Shown here one piece after another: positions 42,301 to 51,963 of a stretch of DNA of 64,000 bases. The notes beneath the pieces were generated by a model. The model saw only the letters and a program-made list of their open reading frames with translations, was not told the origin of the DNA and made no database searches. Position numbers and translations under genes: made by a program. Origin of the DNA: JBNKZU01 sp050301795 (GTDB lineage Bacteria > Pseudomonadota > Gammaproteobacteria > Thiohalomonadales > Thiohalomonadaceae); contig JBNKZU010000043.1 in the NCBI GenBank assembly GCA_050301795.1, positions 1 through 64,000 of the forward strand. Reading direction: 5' to 3'. The stretch's first letter is position 1, and the number at the start of each line of letters is the position of its first letter.

Positions 42301-43725
42301 ATGCTGACAAACTATTCTCAAACGATATCTGTAAAACAAAAACTTACCACGATTATTATCGGCGTGGCTATCTGTGCTTGTTCATTTATTATCGGTAATT
42401 CTGTGATCTCGATTATTAATCAGGTCAATCATGAGAAGCAGTACTCTTTTCTCAATCAACAGTTATCTACCATTCGTGCTCGCCTTGAAGGTGAGATCAA
42501 CTCAACACTCTATTTAACAACGGGATTAATTGCATACACATCTGCGCATCCTGATATAACACTCAATGAGTTCAATGAGCTGGCTGAGGAGATTATTCTT
42601 TTTAGTCGCAACATCAAAAACATCGGGCTTGCACCAAATAATGTGTTGAGCTATGTCTATCCTCTTCAAGGGAACGAGGCGGCAATTGGACTTGATTATC
42701 GTTCGAATCATCAGCAGTGGCCGGCTGTAGAACATATGATTAATGTCGGTAAAACAGTTGTTGCTGGCCCTGTAGATCTTGTGCAGGGAGGGCGAGCCTT
42801 TATCGCCAGATCCCCTATCTATATTAGAGACCAAAAACTAATCGAACAGGGGATAAAGCCAAAGTATTGGGGCTTGGTATCGATTGTTATTGAGGTTGAT
42901 AAATTACTCAATTCAGCCGGGTTCGTTTCTGAAAATGATGAAACAAGGTTTGCACTTCTGGGACGTAATGCGACAGGTGTTGAAGGTGGAATGATCGCAG
43001 GAGATGAATCAGTACTTCAGTCGAACTCAGTTAGTCAGAAGGTGATGCTCCCCTATGGGCATTGGGTGATTACAGCCGCGCCGATTAATGGCTGGGATTT
43101 GCCTGCGAGCTACACTTACTTTCTCTACAGTGTAAATACTATTGTTTCAATACTGTTTGGTGCCTTGGTGGGTATGCTGGTTTATGAGCGTAATCGCGGA
43201 ATCGCAATGGCAACACATGACCCGTTGACTGGATTGCCAAATAGACGACTGCTGCATGATCGGGTCGAAACCTCAATAAATCGCGCAAAACGCGACGAAA
43301 TATACTTCACGCTCTTTTATGTTGATTTGAATGGATTTAAGAAAATTAATGATACCTACGGTCATGATGCCGGAGATCATGTACTGCTGGATATTAGTCA
43401 CCGTCTGTTTAATCGTATTCGAGCGGAAGATACTGTGGCGCGTATCGGTGGTGATGAATTTATAATTCTGGCTATTGGAATGCATCAAAAGGATGAAATC
43501 AATCAATTCTCAAATAAACTAATCCGTATGCTTAATGAGCCAGTATTTTATTCAGGCAAGATTCTTTCATTAAGTGCATCTGTAGGTGTTGCCACTTACC
43601 CGACAGATGGTAGTACAGTAGAACGATTGCTTTTAAAGGCAGATAGCGATATGTATTTGTCAAAAGACAATCATTATCAGAAAGAAAACAATCTTGTCCA
43701 TATGGAGTCGAGAAGAAGGGATTAA
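42301..43725 (+). CDS. CHASE-domain diguanylate cyclase
   Basis: A 474-residue protein. It has a membrane helix at about 15-37, a periplasmic CHASE domain (about 60-235; GLDYRSNHQQWPAVEHMI, VAGPVDLVQGGRAFIARSPIY), a second helix (about 280-300) and a C-terminal GGDEF domain with THDPLTGLPNRRLLHDR, GFKKINDTYGHDAGDHVL and the intact active site RIGGDEFIIL. It makes c-di-GMP in response to a periplasmic ligand. ATG 42301 is chosen; the longer frame begins with TTG 42283. It ends 4 bp inside the convergent barrel gene. HD-GYP phosphodiesterases occur at 49464 and 52461. Confidence 0.9.
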   Translation: MLTNYSQTISVKQKLTTIIIGVAICACSFIIGNSVISIINQVNHEKQYSFLNQQLSTIRARLEGEINSTLYLTTGLIAYTSAHPDITLNEFNELAEEIILFSRNIKNIGLAPNNVLSYVYPLQGNEAAIGLDYRSNHQQWPAVEHMINVGKTVVAGPVDLVQGGRAFIARSPIYIRDQKLIEQGIKPKYWGLVSIVIEVDKLLNSAGFVSENDETRFALLGRNATGVEGGMIAGDESVLQSNSVSQKVMLPYGHWVITAAPINGWDLPASYTYFLYSVNTIVSILFGALVGMLVYERNRGIAMATHDPLTGLPNRRLLHDRVETSINRAKRDEIYFTLFYVDLNGFKKINDTYGHDAGDHVLLDISHRLFNRIRAEDTVARIGGDEFIILAIGMHQKDEINQFSNKLIRMLNEPVFYSGKILSLSASVGVATYPTDGSTVERLLLKADSDMYLSKDNHYQKENNLVHMESRRRD

Positions 43726-45119
43726 AAGCTATACTTTGCCTCGATAAAGATCCGATCATTATCACCATAGCTTCCTATAGGAAAGAGTGACCCACTGTGG
43801 AACATTAAGACCCCGGCTGTAACACTCATTGCATCAAAGAGATCATATTCCGCACTTAATCGGCTAAATCCTCCAGAGGTGAAATTCCAGTCGCCCTGCA
43901 TAGTCATCGCCATAAGATGTAGACGGTTATACATTAAATCGCTGGTATATCGAATCGCAAATTGGCGGCTTACCTCTTCAATACCTACGGTAGCCAGCGA
44001 AAGCTTGTAGTCGTTAACGGTGCTTTGCGTCAGCTCTATGGTGAGGCTAGAGTTTTCGATACCTGAATACTCAACGCCAGCTAAGAGGTCACTTCGTTGA
44101 TAATCAGGATTAACGGCACCGCTATAGCGAATACCATCAAAATGGGCAAACTCCCCTTTAAACAACCAACTCCCTTCAACAATGTTTGCGGCAATTCCTG
44201 ACATGCTATAGCGACTGTATTCTCGACGAGCACTTGCAGTGCCGAGTTGTGCGATATGTGGAGTGTCATCATAAAGGTCGGCATAATAGAGCGAGAGATC
44301 CCATCCACTAAAGCGACCATTCACCGCAAATGCGTATTCGGTATTATCCGGCGTGGATTCGGCTGGCAGCGCAGACGGAAAAGGATCGAACTCACTGCCA
44401 TCATTTGGCAGACGCATCGGTCGGAACTCTGGAATCGCCATGAATTTAAAGCCCCAATCACCATAATAGAGATCGACCCGAGCCATCGTCAGTGGCAGCC
44501 GTATATCTTCAATATCCGCCATACCGGGGGTGCGGTTATCGATTGGGTTTATCACATCGGTGACCCTGAGTGAGTCAGATTTTCCCCAGACCACGATCTG
44601 ACGACCAATCTTTATATCGATGTTTTTATTAAGGGTTCCTCTTATCCATGCTTCACCGATCTCACCATATTGTTGATCGGAGTCAACAAGTGTTTGAGGG
44701 TAGTTATTATCACGCAGAGAATAGATAAAATCATAACTGCCAGTGCCATCAATATGTGCCCGCCAATCTGGATTTAGGTCATAATCAATCTTTAAGCCAA
44801 GCCGTGTTTTAAGATTTGCAAAACCACGAAAATCGGTTGCACCAACTGCAGGTGCTTTATGTGAGTAGGCATACTCACCTTTAAGGGCAATAGATCCATC
44901 TATTGTTAAAGGATTGGGTGTTGTGCTTTCTGGCGGCACGATCGTAGTGTTTGTGTTGTTATCAAACCCATCCATTAAGGTATCTACACTCTGCTCAGAG
45001 CCTGCTTCATCAAAACCCTCAAGCAGAGCGTCGATATCCTGATTCTCAGCATAGAGCACAGTGCTGGACAAGAGCAGTACGATTAAACTAAGGCGTGTAA
45101 TGACCCTCTGTTTCATCAA
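43722..45119 (-). CDS. Outer-membrane beta-barrel protein (DUF1302-like)
   Basis: A 465-residue protein with signal peptide (MMKQRVITRLSLIVLLLSSTVLYA). An acidic linker contains two GFD-type repeats (LLEGFDEAG, LMDGFDNNT). The barrel has IDIKIGRQIVVWGKSDSLRVTDVINP and C-terminal RIFIEAKYSF, ending in Phe as outer-membrane proteins do. The start directly follows the stop of the sorting-like gene, so it belongs to the operon tetR-RND-sorting-barrel. Role: outer-membrane partner of the RND export pathway, inferred. Confidence 0.82.
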   Translation of the reverse strand: MMKQRVITRLSLIVLLLSSTVLYAENQDIDALLEGFDEAGSEQSVDTLMDGFDNNTNTTIVPPESTTPNPLTIDGSIALKGEYAYSHKAPAVGATDFRGFANLKTRLGLKIDYDLNPDWRAHIDGTGSYDFIYSLRDNNYPQTLVDSDQQYGEIGEAWIRGTLNKNIDIKIGRQIVVWGKSDSLRVTDVINPIDNRTPGMADIEDIRLPLTMARVDLYYGDWGFKFMAIPEFRPMRLPNDGSEFDPFPSALPAESTPDNTEYAFAVNGRFSGWDLSLYYADLYDDTPHIAQLGTASARREYSRYSMSGIAANIVEGSWLFKGEFAHFDGIRYSGAVNPDYQRSDLLAGVEYSGIENSSLTIELTQSTVNDYKLSLATVGIEEVSRQFAIRYTSDLMYNRLHLMAMTMQGDWNFTSGGFSRLSAEYDLFDAMSVTAGVLMFHSGSLFPIGSYGDNDRIFIEAKYSF

Positions 45120-45917
45120 CTACAGCCCTTTTTCAATTCTGCGAATTGAAAACATCGACTCATCAAGATTCTGATTGAATTTGATGTTATTAAAGTTTAG
45201 TTCGGTACGATGTAGTGTTGTTCTTCCTTTTTTGGTTGTCATAGTGAGTTTACGGGCAACCCAAATACCATCAATCTTTTCGATAATCGGTGCTTCCATA
45301 TACTTTAATTTACTGCCGTTATATTCCCAGTGAATGGCACGAATAACCATAAAGTTATCTTGACGTACAAATAGCATCGATTTTTCGTATCCACTCTCCT
45401 CTTTCTCTTCTTTGGTGCGTGGTTTCGATTCGATAACCCAAACCTTATCGCCGTTAACATCCATCTCTTTCAAGATAGTGTAATCGTAACTATCCAGATC
45501 CTTACGAGTCATATCTGAGTAGTTAAAATCTGATCCCATGAAGCTACCGCTTTTATCACTACTGGCAATACGCTTGCTTTTTCGTAGCGCCGGGAGGTAA
45601 AGCCATTGATCATCATCCTTGGATGGCTCGTCATAATCGTATGTTAAAAAGGCGGTGTTTTTAACATCTGCTGGTGAGAGGAAAAACATAATTCGCTGTT
45701 TATCATCACCTTTATCCTTTGTGTAACTACGAATTGAGCGGATACGTTCATTACCGCTCTTATCGATTAACACCATCTGCATATCACTGATTTGGTTATC
45801 ACCATCATCACGAGCATCAACCTTTTCCATAATGGCTCGTGCACTAAGGTCAGCGGCAACAGCAGACTGCATAAGGGGTAGTAGTGATACTAGAAACAGG
45901 GTAATTAATTTATTCAT
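45120..45917 (-). CDS. Outer-membrane lipoprotein-sorting-like (LolA-fold) protein
   Basis: A 265-residue exported protein (MNKLITLFLVSLLPLMQSAVAA). DMQMVLIDKSGNERIRSIRSYTKDKGDDKQRIMFFLSPADVKNTAFLTYDYD and DDQWLYLPALRKSKRIASSDKSGSFMGSDF are clear marks of the family. It lies 12 bp after the RND gene with AGGAG, and abuts the barrel gene. It probably receives a lipid-like cargo in the periplasm. It is a distant counterpart of the protein at 34097, in a second module with an RND pump in place of an ABC transporter. Confidence 0.9.
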   Translation of the reverse strand: MNKLITLFLVSLLPLMQSAVAADLSARAIMEKVDARDDGDNQISDMQMVLIDKSGNERIRSIRSYTKDKGDDKQRIMFFLSPADVKNTAFLTYDYDEPSKDDDQWLYLPALRKSKRIASSDKSGSFMGSDFNYSDMTRKDLDSYDYTILKEMDVNGDKVWVIESKPRTKEEKEESGYEKSMLFVRQDNFMVIRAIHWEYNGSKLKYMEAPIIEKIDGIWVARKLTMTTKKGRTTLHRTELNFNNIKFNQNLDESMFSIRRIEKGL

Positions 45918-45929
45918 GTTATTGACTCC

Positions 45930-48395
45930 TTAATAATCTTCATCATCTGTGACCAGACCAGATTTATGCAACTCGTTCAACAAAGCCGGAGCTAGGTAGA
46001 GATCTGCGAGAAGCGCCATAATGATTGTGAAACCAGTGAGTAGTCCAAAATTGAAGATATTATTCATACTCGAAAACATATAGAGGAAAAAGCCCAGTGA
46101 AAGCACAATGGTTGTGACTAACATTGCCCGGCCTGTTGACAGGTGGGTTAAACGAACCGCCTCTTTAACATCATCAGTTTGATGGTGATAACGTCGATAG
46201 TTGTGCATAAAGTGAATGGTGTCATCCACTGCCAGACCTAGCGCAATAGAACCAATCAACATATTAAACATATCAATCGGAATATTGAGCCAGCCCATCA
46301 ATCCGATGGTAAGGATGATCGGCGTCAGGTTCGGAATCATACTAACAAGACCAATCTTAAAATCGCCGATCAGAATAATCATCATCAGAGTGATGATAAC
46401 TGCAGCAAACAGATAACCCTGAGTCATACTTAACATCGATGCTGATACAGTTCTCCCCATTAGAGAAGAGATGCCGGTAGTGTAAACCAGGACATTGTTC
46501 TGAAACATGGTATTAAACTTGTGTTCTATCTCCCGAATAAAATCTGGGTATAGCACGGCATCAGCAAATGGCATCTTGATCGTAAAACGGCTTTGGCTGA
46601 ATTGATTGTTAACGATATCCTCCAGATCATCTGAACCACTGTTTTCAAATAGCAGGAACTCTTGTGCGATCAATTCACGATCATCCGGGATGGTATAAAA
46701 TTCAGTACGATTCTCATTAAGAGCTTTATTAATCTCTTTAAGCATATCTGCCAAAGAGAGCGTTTTACCGACAACAATCTCTCCCTTATGGTATTGACCG
46801 ATATCATCAGCAAGCGACGAAAGCCCAGACATTATTGCAGGGTCATAAAGTCCATTCTCTTTTTCACTATCAATCACCACTTCAAGAGAACTGGCGCCGC
46901 CCATGCGCTCATTAACAAAATCGGTAGCTTGTCTTACTGGAGTTGATTCGTTTAGCCACTCAAACGGCTTGTGTGAGAATTTAGACTGCATCGCTCCAGC
47001 GAGCCCGACAACAATAATCACAGCGCTAATTACGAGAATTGTCCGACTTTTATCTATCGAGGTGTGGGCAACAGAGGTCAAGATTTTATCCATTAAGCCA
47101 TGTTTTTCAGTGCTGGCATCCATCGCTCCTTTTGCCTTGGCTGGAAAAATGGTGATTAAGACCGGAATAAAAATGAGGGTGTATATCAATGACATAATTA
47201 CCCCGGATGAGGCGATGAATCCAAGATCGCTAATTGGTGCGACATCCGTGCCAGAGAATGAGGCAAGACCTGCTGCCGTCGTTAGTGAGGTCATCAATAT
47301 AGCCAGCCCTGAGTGACCGAGTGCATGAGCAATTGCGTTCTCTTTATTTCCGTAAGGATGCTCCTGATCCCGATCTAACTGTAACTGACGATAAAATATC
47401 GCAAGTAGATGTACCGACGCACCAACACCAACGGCTAATAAAAATGAAGGTAGAATCTGTGTCGGTAACTTAAATGGTGTATCGGTCAGCCCCATCAATC
47501 CCAATGTTGATACCAACGACAGCGCCACTGTAATTAACGGATAAATTACCCCAGAAAGCCGACGGAAGAGTAAAAAGAGTACGAATGCAATGGCCGCTAA
47601 CGCCATCACCATGAATTTCTTAATATCCTTTTGCATCGACTTTTTAAGAACATCAGTTATTACAGGAGTTCCGGCGTAGTAGATCTTAAAATCATCAGCC
47701 TGATAGCGGTCGATAATATCGCGTACTGCGCTGACCAATTCACTGTTTTCCTGATCTGTGAGATAGGTACGAGGTTCATCATTTGCTGAATCAAATCCAG
47801 ATGTGGGGTCATCATCGAAACCGGCCATCACATCATCAGGTTTGTCGGGGGTGCTATAGGTATCCGTTTTAAGTACAACGGTAGTAATTGTTCCATCGGA
47901 TGAAAGCATCATATTGGTGTATAGCGGGTTAGCCATGGCCTGTTCTTTTAACGCTTGCCATGCATGATCGTTCTGAGGCCAGTTTTCGAGCAGGTCTTCA
48001 ACAATGAGTTCACCTTTGGCTCCCTTTGTGTTTCGTGTATTAATAAGGGATGTGATGTCATCAAGATGTGGCACATTGGATTCAATCTCATCATGCATCG
48101 ACTTTAAGCGCTGCATGAAAGGCTTGCTGAAGATATTTTTAGATTCAATGGTGATTAAGACCAGCTCAGTACGTCCGAATTGATCACGAAAGCTATTGTA
48201 CTGCTGCAATATCGGATCATTCTCATGCAAGAATCCCTCGGTAGAGGTATCCATGCGTAGTTTTGGAATATTGGAGGCGAGCGCAAAGGTTAATCCCAGC
48301 ATCAAGATCAACATTATCCAGTGATGGCGATATATCCAGTGGCCAAACTGTTCAAATCCATTTTCGATGCGATTTCTGAAGGTGTTAGTGATCAT
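45930..48395 (-). CDS. RND/MMPL-family exporter
   Basis: An 821-residue pump with two repeats. Each has one helix (first at about 20-42), a periplasmic loop, and five clustered helices (about 255-415 and 645-800). GVGASVHLLAIFYRQ and GLAVDDTIHFMHNYRRYHH are the conserved helix-4 proton-relay segments with Asp. Typical for MMPL/HpnN-like pumps of lipids, shorter than drug RND pumps. It overlaps tetR by 4 bp (ATGA). No membrane-fusion protein is present; the LolA-fold protein probably plays the periplasmic part. Confidence 0.9.
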   Translation of the reverse strand: MITNTFRNRIENGFEQFGHWIYRHHWIMLILMLGLTFALASNIPKLRMDTSTEGFLHENDPILQQYNSFRDQFGRTELVLITIESKNIFSKPFMQRLKSMHDEIESNVPHLDDITSLINTRNTKGAKGELIVEDLLENWPQNDHAWQALKEQAMANPLYTNMMLSSDGTITTVVLKTDTYSTPDKPDDVMAGFDDDPTSGFDSANDEPRTYLTDQENSELVSAVRDIIDRYQADDFKIYYAGTPVITDVLKKSMQKDIKKFMVMALAAIAFVLFLLFRRLSGVIYPLITVALSLVSTLGLMGLTDTPFKLPTQILPSFLLAVGVGASVHLLAIFYRQLQLDRDQEHPYGNKENAIAHALGHSGLAILMTSLTTAAGLASFSGTDVAPISDLGFIASSGVIMSLIYTLIFIPVLITIFPAKAKGAMDASTEKHGLMDKILTSVAHTSIDKSRTILVISAVIIVVGLAGAMQSKFSHKPFEWLNESTPVRQATDFVNERMGGASSLEVVIDSEKENGLYDPAIMSGLSSLADDIGQYHKGEIVVGKTLSLADMLKEINKALNENRTEFYTIPDDRELIAQEFLLFENSGSDDLEDIVNNQFSQSRFTIKMPFADAVLYPDFIREIEHKFNTMFQNNVLVYTTGISSLMGRTVSASMLSMTQGYLFAAVIITLMMIILIGDFKIGLVSMIPNLTPIILTIGLMGWLNIPIDMFNMLIGSIALGLAVDDTIHFMHNYRRYHHQTDDVKEAVRLTHLSTGRAMLVTTIVLSLGFFLYMFSSMNNIFNFGLLTGFTIIMALLADLYLAPALLNELHKSGLVTDDEDY

Positions 48396-49027
48396 AATGA
48401 TTCCTTAGGATGGTCAGGATTGCGAATGGCGGCAATGATTAAATCGAATAGCTTCTGTGCCGCAGCATATTGGGATTGAGTGTGTGTCATTTGATCCGTG
48501 AGCTGTGGTTTGATTCGTTTACGGATGGGCTCATTAGCGGCATAGAGGTTAAGGCTGCCGACGATCAACATATGTACAAAAAATGGATCTACCGTACGGA
48601 AAATTCCTTGGCTAACACCGCGATTAATGATCTGTGCAAGTATTGCGACGACACCCTCCATTTTAGACATCGCGCTATCGGGTAGATGAAGTCCTCCTGA
48701 TGCAATCTCACGCAGCATAATTGGAGCGATATAACGGGCATTACCCGTTTGGTCGGCGAAAATATCTATAAATTGGCGCAACTGCTCAACCGGATCAACC
48801 AGGCCTTCCAGTTGATGCTCAATCTCGTTGGCAAAGCGTGAAGTGATTCGAAGCAGTACAGCGTGGTAAAGCGCCTCTTTGTCACCAATTTGGTAGTAGA
48901 GGGTGGCCTTGTTGACTCCGGCAGCCTTAGCCAGTTCATTGATTCTTGCGCCATCGTAACCTTTCTCGGCAAAGACAACCGCCGCTGCATCAAGTATGGC
49001 ATCAGATTTTGATAATAATTGATTCAT
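48392..49027 (-). CDS. TetR-family repressor
   Basis: A 211-residue regulator: N-terminal HTH (about 7-55; RINELAKAAGVNKATLYYQIGDKEALYHAVLL) and a ligand-binding C-terminal helical domain. It is the first gene of the RND-sorting-barrel operon, overlapping the pump gene by 4 bp. Inverted repeats right upstream (49048-49084) are candidate operators, so autoregulation and control of the pump are likely. The inducer is unknown. Confidence 0.93.
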   Translation of the reverse strand: MNQLLSKSDAILDAAAVVFAEKGYDGARINELAKAAGVNKATLYYQIGDKEALYHAVLLRITSRFANEIEHQLEGLVDPVEQLRQFIDIFADQTGNARYIAPIMLREIASGGLHLPDSAMSKMEGVVAILAQIINRGVSQGIFRTVDPFFVHMLIVGSLNLYAANEPIRKRIKPQLTDQMTHTQSQYAAAQKLFDLIIAAIRNPDHPKESL

Positions 49028-49463
49028 TAATGACCCATCTAAACAGGTGGTTTAACCGTTTGGTTGAATTTGGAGTTTAAACCAGTCGATTAAAAAGTCA
49101 ATCGATTGAGATCACATTGTTGATGAGCCGTTAGACGTTGCGGTTATCGTATCTACTTTGTTCTGGAGTGACGGATTGGGGAGTGGTTTGATATTAAAAC
49201 CAAAGTGTTTTTGTATGTTTTTATTATTTTGCGTAGAATCAGGTACAATCCAGACAAAAACAGTAGGAATACGCTGTTTATATAAAAATATATTATGGAT
49301 TTATAAAAATAAACGACTATAAAAATTAAGATAAAATTAAAATTTGTGCTGAGTTTATATTCTATCGACAGGACTATTATTATAGACTCAGATAATGGCT
49401 AAAGACAAAAATATAAAAAATATAAACATTAATATATTAAGTAGAGATTTCAGGTAATAAAAA
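49028..49463. other. 436-bp AT-rich intergenic region
   Basis: Besides the TetR-type repeats, 49200-49463 is a long A/T-rich stretch (for example TTATATAAAAATATATTATGG near 49277, of which only part is quoted) with many possible -10 boxes but no clear promoter and no gene. It probably carries the promoter of the following HD-GYP gene. Confidence 0.4.
49048..49084. promoter_or_regulatory. Inverted repeats upstream of tetR, candidate operators
   Basis: TGGTTTAA (49048-49055) and TTAAACCA (49077-49084) are inverted. AACC-GTTT-GGTT (49054-49065) is a palindrome lying between them. Position 20-60 bp before the TetR start fits autoregulation. Confidence 0.5.
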
Positions 49464-50603
49464 ATGGATATGGTTAAATCCTCCTCCTTCCACTATGACT
49501 CACCGTTTGTCGGTTTTGCAGATGATACGACCTTATCCGAAAAGATCGGATTACTTCATGATCATTTAATGCGCAAATACCCTGACATTACACGTATTGC
49601 GGTTGCGCTATATGATGATAGTTGTGACATGCTCAAAACCTTCATCCATTCTACCAAAGGGCATACTGAGTTAGTTCGATACGAAGCCAAGCTATCTGAC
49701 ACACAATCCCTTAAAGATATTGTAAAGACCGGTAAACCTCGTGTTGTGAATGATTTGACTATATTTCATGAGTCAAGCAAGTGGCATAACACCAAGCTTG
49801 CTGAGAGTGATTATGAGTCGAGCTATACCTTACCGATGTATCATAAAAAGGAATTAAAGGGTTTTATCTTTTTTAATGCGACTCAAAAAGACTTTTTCCT
49901 TGAATCAGTTTTGCACTATCTGGATGCTGTAGGTCATCTTCTGGCGATCACGATCGTACATGAACTATCAGGTTACAAGACGCTGCTGGCTGCGATCAAC
50001 ACGGCAGGAGATATTACCAAACATCGAGATCTCGAAACTGGGAGCCACCTGGCGAGGGTCGCTCGATATTCGCGATTAATCGCTAAAAAGATAGCGCATC
50101 AATATGAATTGAGTGATGAATATATTGAGCATATGTTTATCTTTGCTCCATTACACGATATCGGCAAGATTGCGATACCTGATCAAATACTTCTAAAAAC
50201 GGCAGAATTAACCGAAGAGGAGTATGAGCTGATGAAAACTCATACCTCTAAAGGTCGCAGTATTATTGACATGATGCTGAAGAATTTTGATATTAAAGAG
50301 AATCGCTTTACTCAAATGCTAAGAAATATCGTAGAGCATCATCATGAAAAGCTGGATGCAAGTGGCTATTTGTCGAGAAAGTCCGGCGAAGAGATCCCTT
50401 TAGAGGCGCGAATTGTTGCCGTTGCTGATGTGTTCGATGCGCTGACAAGCCATCGCCCCTATAAGAAAGCATGGAGTAACCAAAAGGCATTTGATTATTT
50501 AATAGAGATGTCTGGGGTAAAGCTGGACAGCGATTGTGTTAATGCGCTGGTAAACTCTCCTGATGGTGTAGAATATATTCAACAAACCTTCAGAGATCCT
50601 TGA
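49464..50603 (+). CDS. GAF-like / HD-GYP phosphodiesterase with altered GYP motif
   Basis: A 379-residue protein: a GAF-like sensor (about 20-165) and an HD-GYP domain (about 180-370). The metal ligands look intact (His231-Asp232 in APLHDIGKIAIP; EHHHEKLDASG). RHRDLETGSHLARV is the family entry motif, here with KHRD. The signature GYP reads GYL (301-303). HD-GYP proteins cleave c-di-GMP; GYP variants often remain active or act as effectors. It precedes hupK by about 100 bp on the same strand. The start has only weak purine upstream. Confidence 0.88.
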   Translation: MDMVKSSSFHYDSPFVGFADDTTLSEKIGLLHDHLMRKYPDITRIAVALYDDSCDMLKTFIHSTKGHTELVRYEAKLSDTQSLKDIVKTGKPRVVNDLTIFHESSKWHNTKLAESDYESSYTLPMYHKKELKGFIFFNATQKDFFLESVLHYLDAVGHLLAITIVHELSGYKTLLAAINTAGDITKHRDLETGSHLARVARYSRLIAKKIAHQYELSDEYIEHMFIFAPLHDIGKIAIPDQILLKTAELTEEEYELMKTHTSKGRSIIDMMLKNFDIKENRFTQMLRNIVEHHHEKLDASGYLSRKSGEEIPLEARIVAVADVFDALTSHRPYKKAWSNQKAFDYLIEMSGVKLDSDCVNALVNSPDGVEYIQQTFRDP

Positions 50604-50710
50604 TTCTGAAAATAAAAGTTCCATAGTTTAATTATTGTGGAATTTCCCTTATGCGAATGCTCCAGGATTTTAAACTATCCAGAAGTCTCGCCTAAATAAG
50701 AAGAGTGGAT

Positions 50711-51871
50711 ATGGGAATAGAGGGACAAATCAAGATTCACCTTCACTATCTCAATGGTAGGGTTGAGGATGTAGATATAGAATCCTCCCGACCTGTTCAT
50801 GCTTCAAGAATTTTTCACGGTAAAACAATTAATCAGGCAAATATGATGATTCCGCTGCTGTTTAGTGTTTGCGGAACTGCACACATGTGTGCCGCCACCC
50901 GTGCGAGTGAGAATGCCTCTGGAACTTGTGCATCGAATGAGCTCGAACAGTTGCGCGACTCGTTGGTAGCAGTTGAGACACTCCGTGAGCATCTATTACG
51001 CATCTTTTTCGACTGGCCTGATTTTATTGGTGAAAAAATCAATCGACATTCAATGTCAGAAATGATCTCACTCGAAAAACTCTATCGGCAGGCGATTTGT
51101 GTCAATGGCAATCTCTTTGGAGTCAACCATGCAAGTTGTCGCAGAGACCCCGACCATTTAAAAGCAGTTACGACTGAGATAGCAGAGATGCTAAACCAGA
51201 ATGTGTTTGCGATGCACCCGAAACAGTGGCTTGAGATAAGTAGCGTGAAGGCGTTGACCGAGTGGGCTCAGAGCACTCCAACAGTTGCCGCAACGCTGAT
51301 CAATATGATTATTGGTCAAGGGTGGAGTAAAAGTGGTGCATGTCTTTTTGAGATGCTGCCACAGATGGAACATGATGTGCTTCAAGCATCATTGGATGAT
51401 GAAAACTTTGTTAAAGCGCCACACTGGTTTGGTGACAACTGTGAAAACACCTACCTTAATCGAGTTGATACCCCACTATTAACCGCCATGAAATTGCAGT
51501 TTGATAATGGTTTGCTAACACGAATCACCGCACTACTTAGTGAGGTAGCACAAATATCAGTCCGGTTATTGTCAGAGCCCTTAGAAAACGATAGTCAGGG
51601 ATCACCGGCAACCAAAAAGGAAAATCCGGCAATTGGTCAGTCAGCAGCAGCACGAGGACAACTGGTTCACCGAATTAGATTTAATGGTTCGCTCATTAGT
51701 CGTTATCAAATCCTAGCGCCTACCGAATGGAATTTTCATCCTGAAGGGGTTGTCGCAAAATCGTTAGGCACACTTAGTGGTGATCGGCATGATGTCGAAG
51801 CTCAAGCGCACCTGATCATTAAAGTGATTGATCCATGCGTGAGCTATGATTTAACGATCAGCGAAGAGTAG
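50711..51871 (+). CDS. hupK: HupK-like hydrogenase maturation protein
   Basis: A 386-residue protein resembling [NiFe]-hydrogenase large subunits but shorter. SVCGTAHMCAATRASE (Cys54, Cys60) mirrors the first metal-binding motif. The C-terminal half, ARGQLVHRIRFNGSLISRYQILAPTEWNFHP ... IIKVIDPCVSYDLTIS, mirrors the second, with only one Cys left. These features mark HupK/HoxV, a scaffold that carries the Fe(CN)2CO unit during large-subunit maturation. ATG 50711 is chosen; GTG 50705 is possible. No structural hydrogenase genes are in the window. Its partner hypF is 4.7 kb downstream, separated by an inserted module. Confidence 0.8.
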   Translation: MGIEGQIKIHLHYLNGRVEDVDIESSRPVHASRIFHGKTINQANMMIPLLFSVCGTAHMCAATRASENASGTCASNELEQLRDSLVAVETLREHLLRIFFDWPDFIGEKINRHSMSEMISLEKLYRQAICVNGNLFGVNHASCRRDPDHLKAVTTEIAEMLNQNVFAMHPKQWLEISSVKALTEWAQSTPTVAATLINMIIGQGWSKSGACLFEMLPQMEHDVLQASLDDENFVKAPHWFGDNCENTYLNRVDTPLLTAMKLQFDNGLLTRITALLSEVAQISVRLLSEPLENDSQGSPATKKENPAIGQSAAARGQLVHRIRFNGSLISRYQILAPTEWNFHPEGVVAKSLGTLSGDRHDVEAQAHLIIKVIDPCVSYDLTISEE

Positions 51872-51962
51872 AACTATCGTTCACAGTTTTGCGTGATAAC
51901 ACATCTCGGATGTTGGAAACATTGTGACGAATGGTGAAATGGTGCAGGGGACAGGTACAGTT
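51833..51962 (+). repeat. Left copy of a ~130-bp direct repeat (hupK end, spacer, hypF start)
   Basis: Two blocks match the right copy. 51833-51900 against 56520-56586 is about 87% identical by hand count (59 of 68). 51926-51962 against 56617-56653 is about 78% identical (29 of 37). A diverged middle lies between them. The left copy holds the true end of hupK and an orphan hypF start. Confidence 0.85.
51924..51962 (+). pseudogene. hypF N-terminal remnant (13 codons)
   Basis: GTG at 51924 followed by codons for VTNGEMVQGTGTV, matching MTYGEMIRVTGTV at the hypF start (56615). Eight of the 12 residues after the start are identical. After 51962 the similarity stops abruptly. It is a truncated copy left when hupK and hypF were separated. 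Confidence 0.75.
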
Positions 51963-51963
51963 A

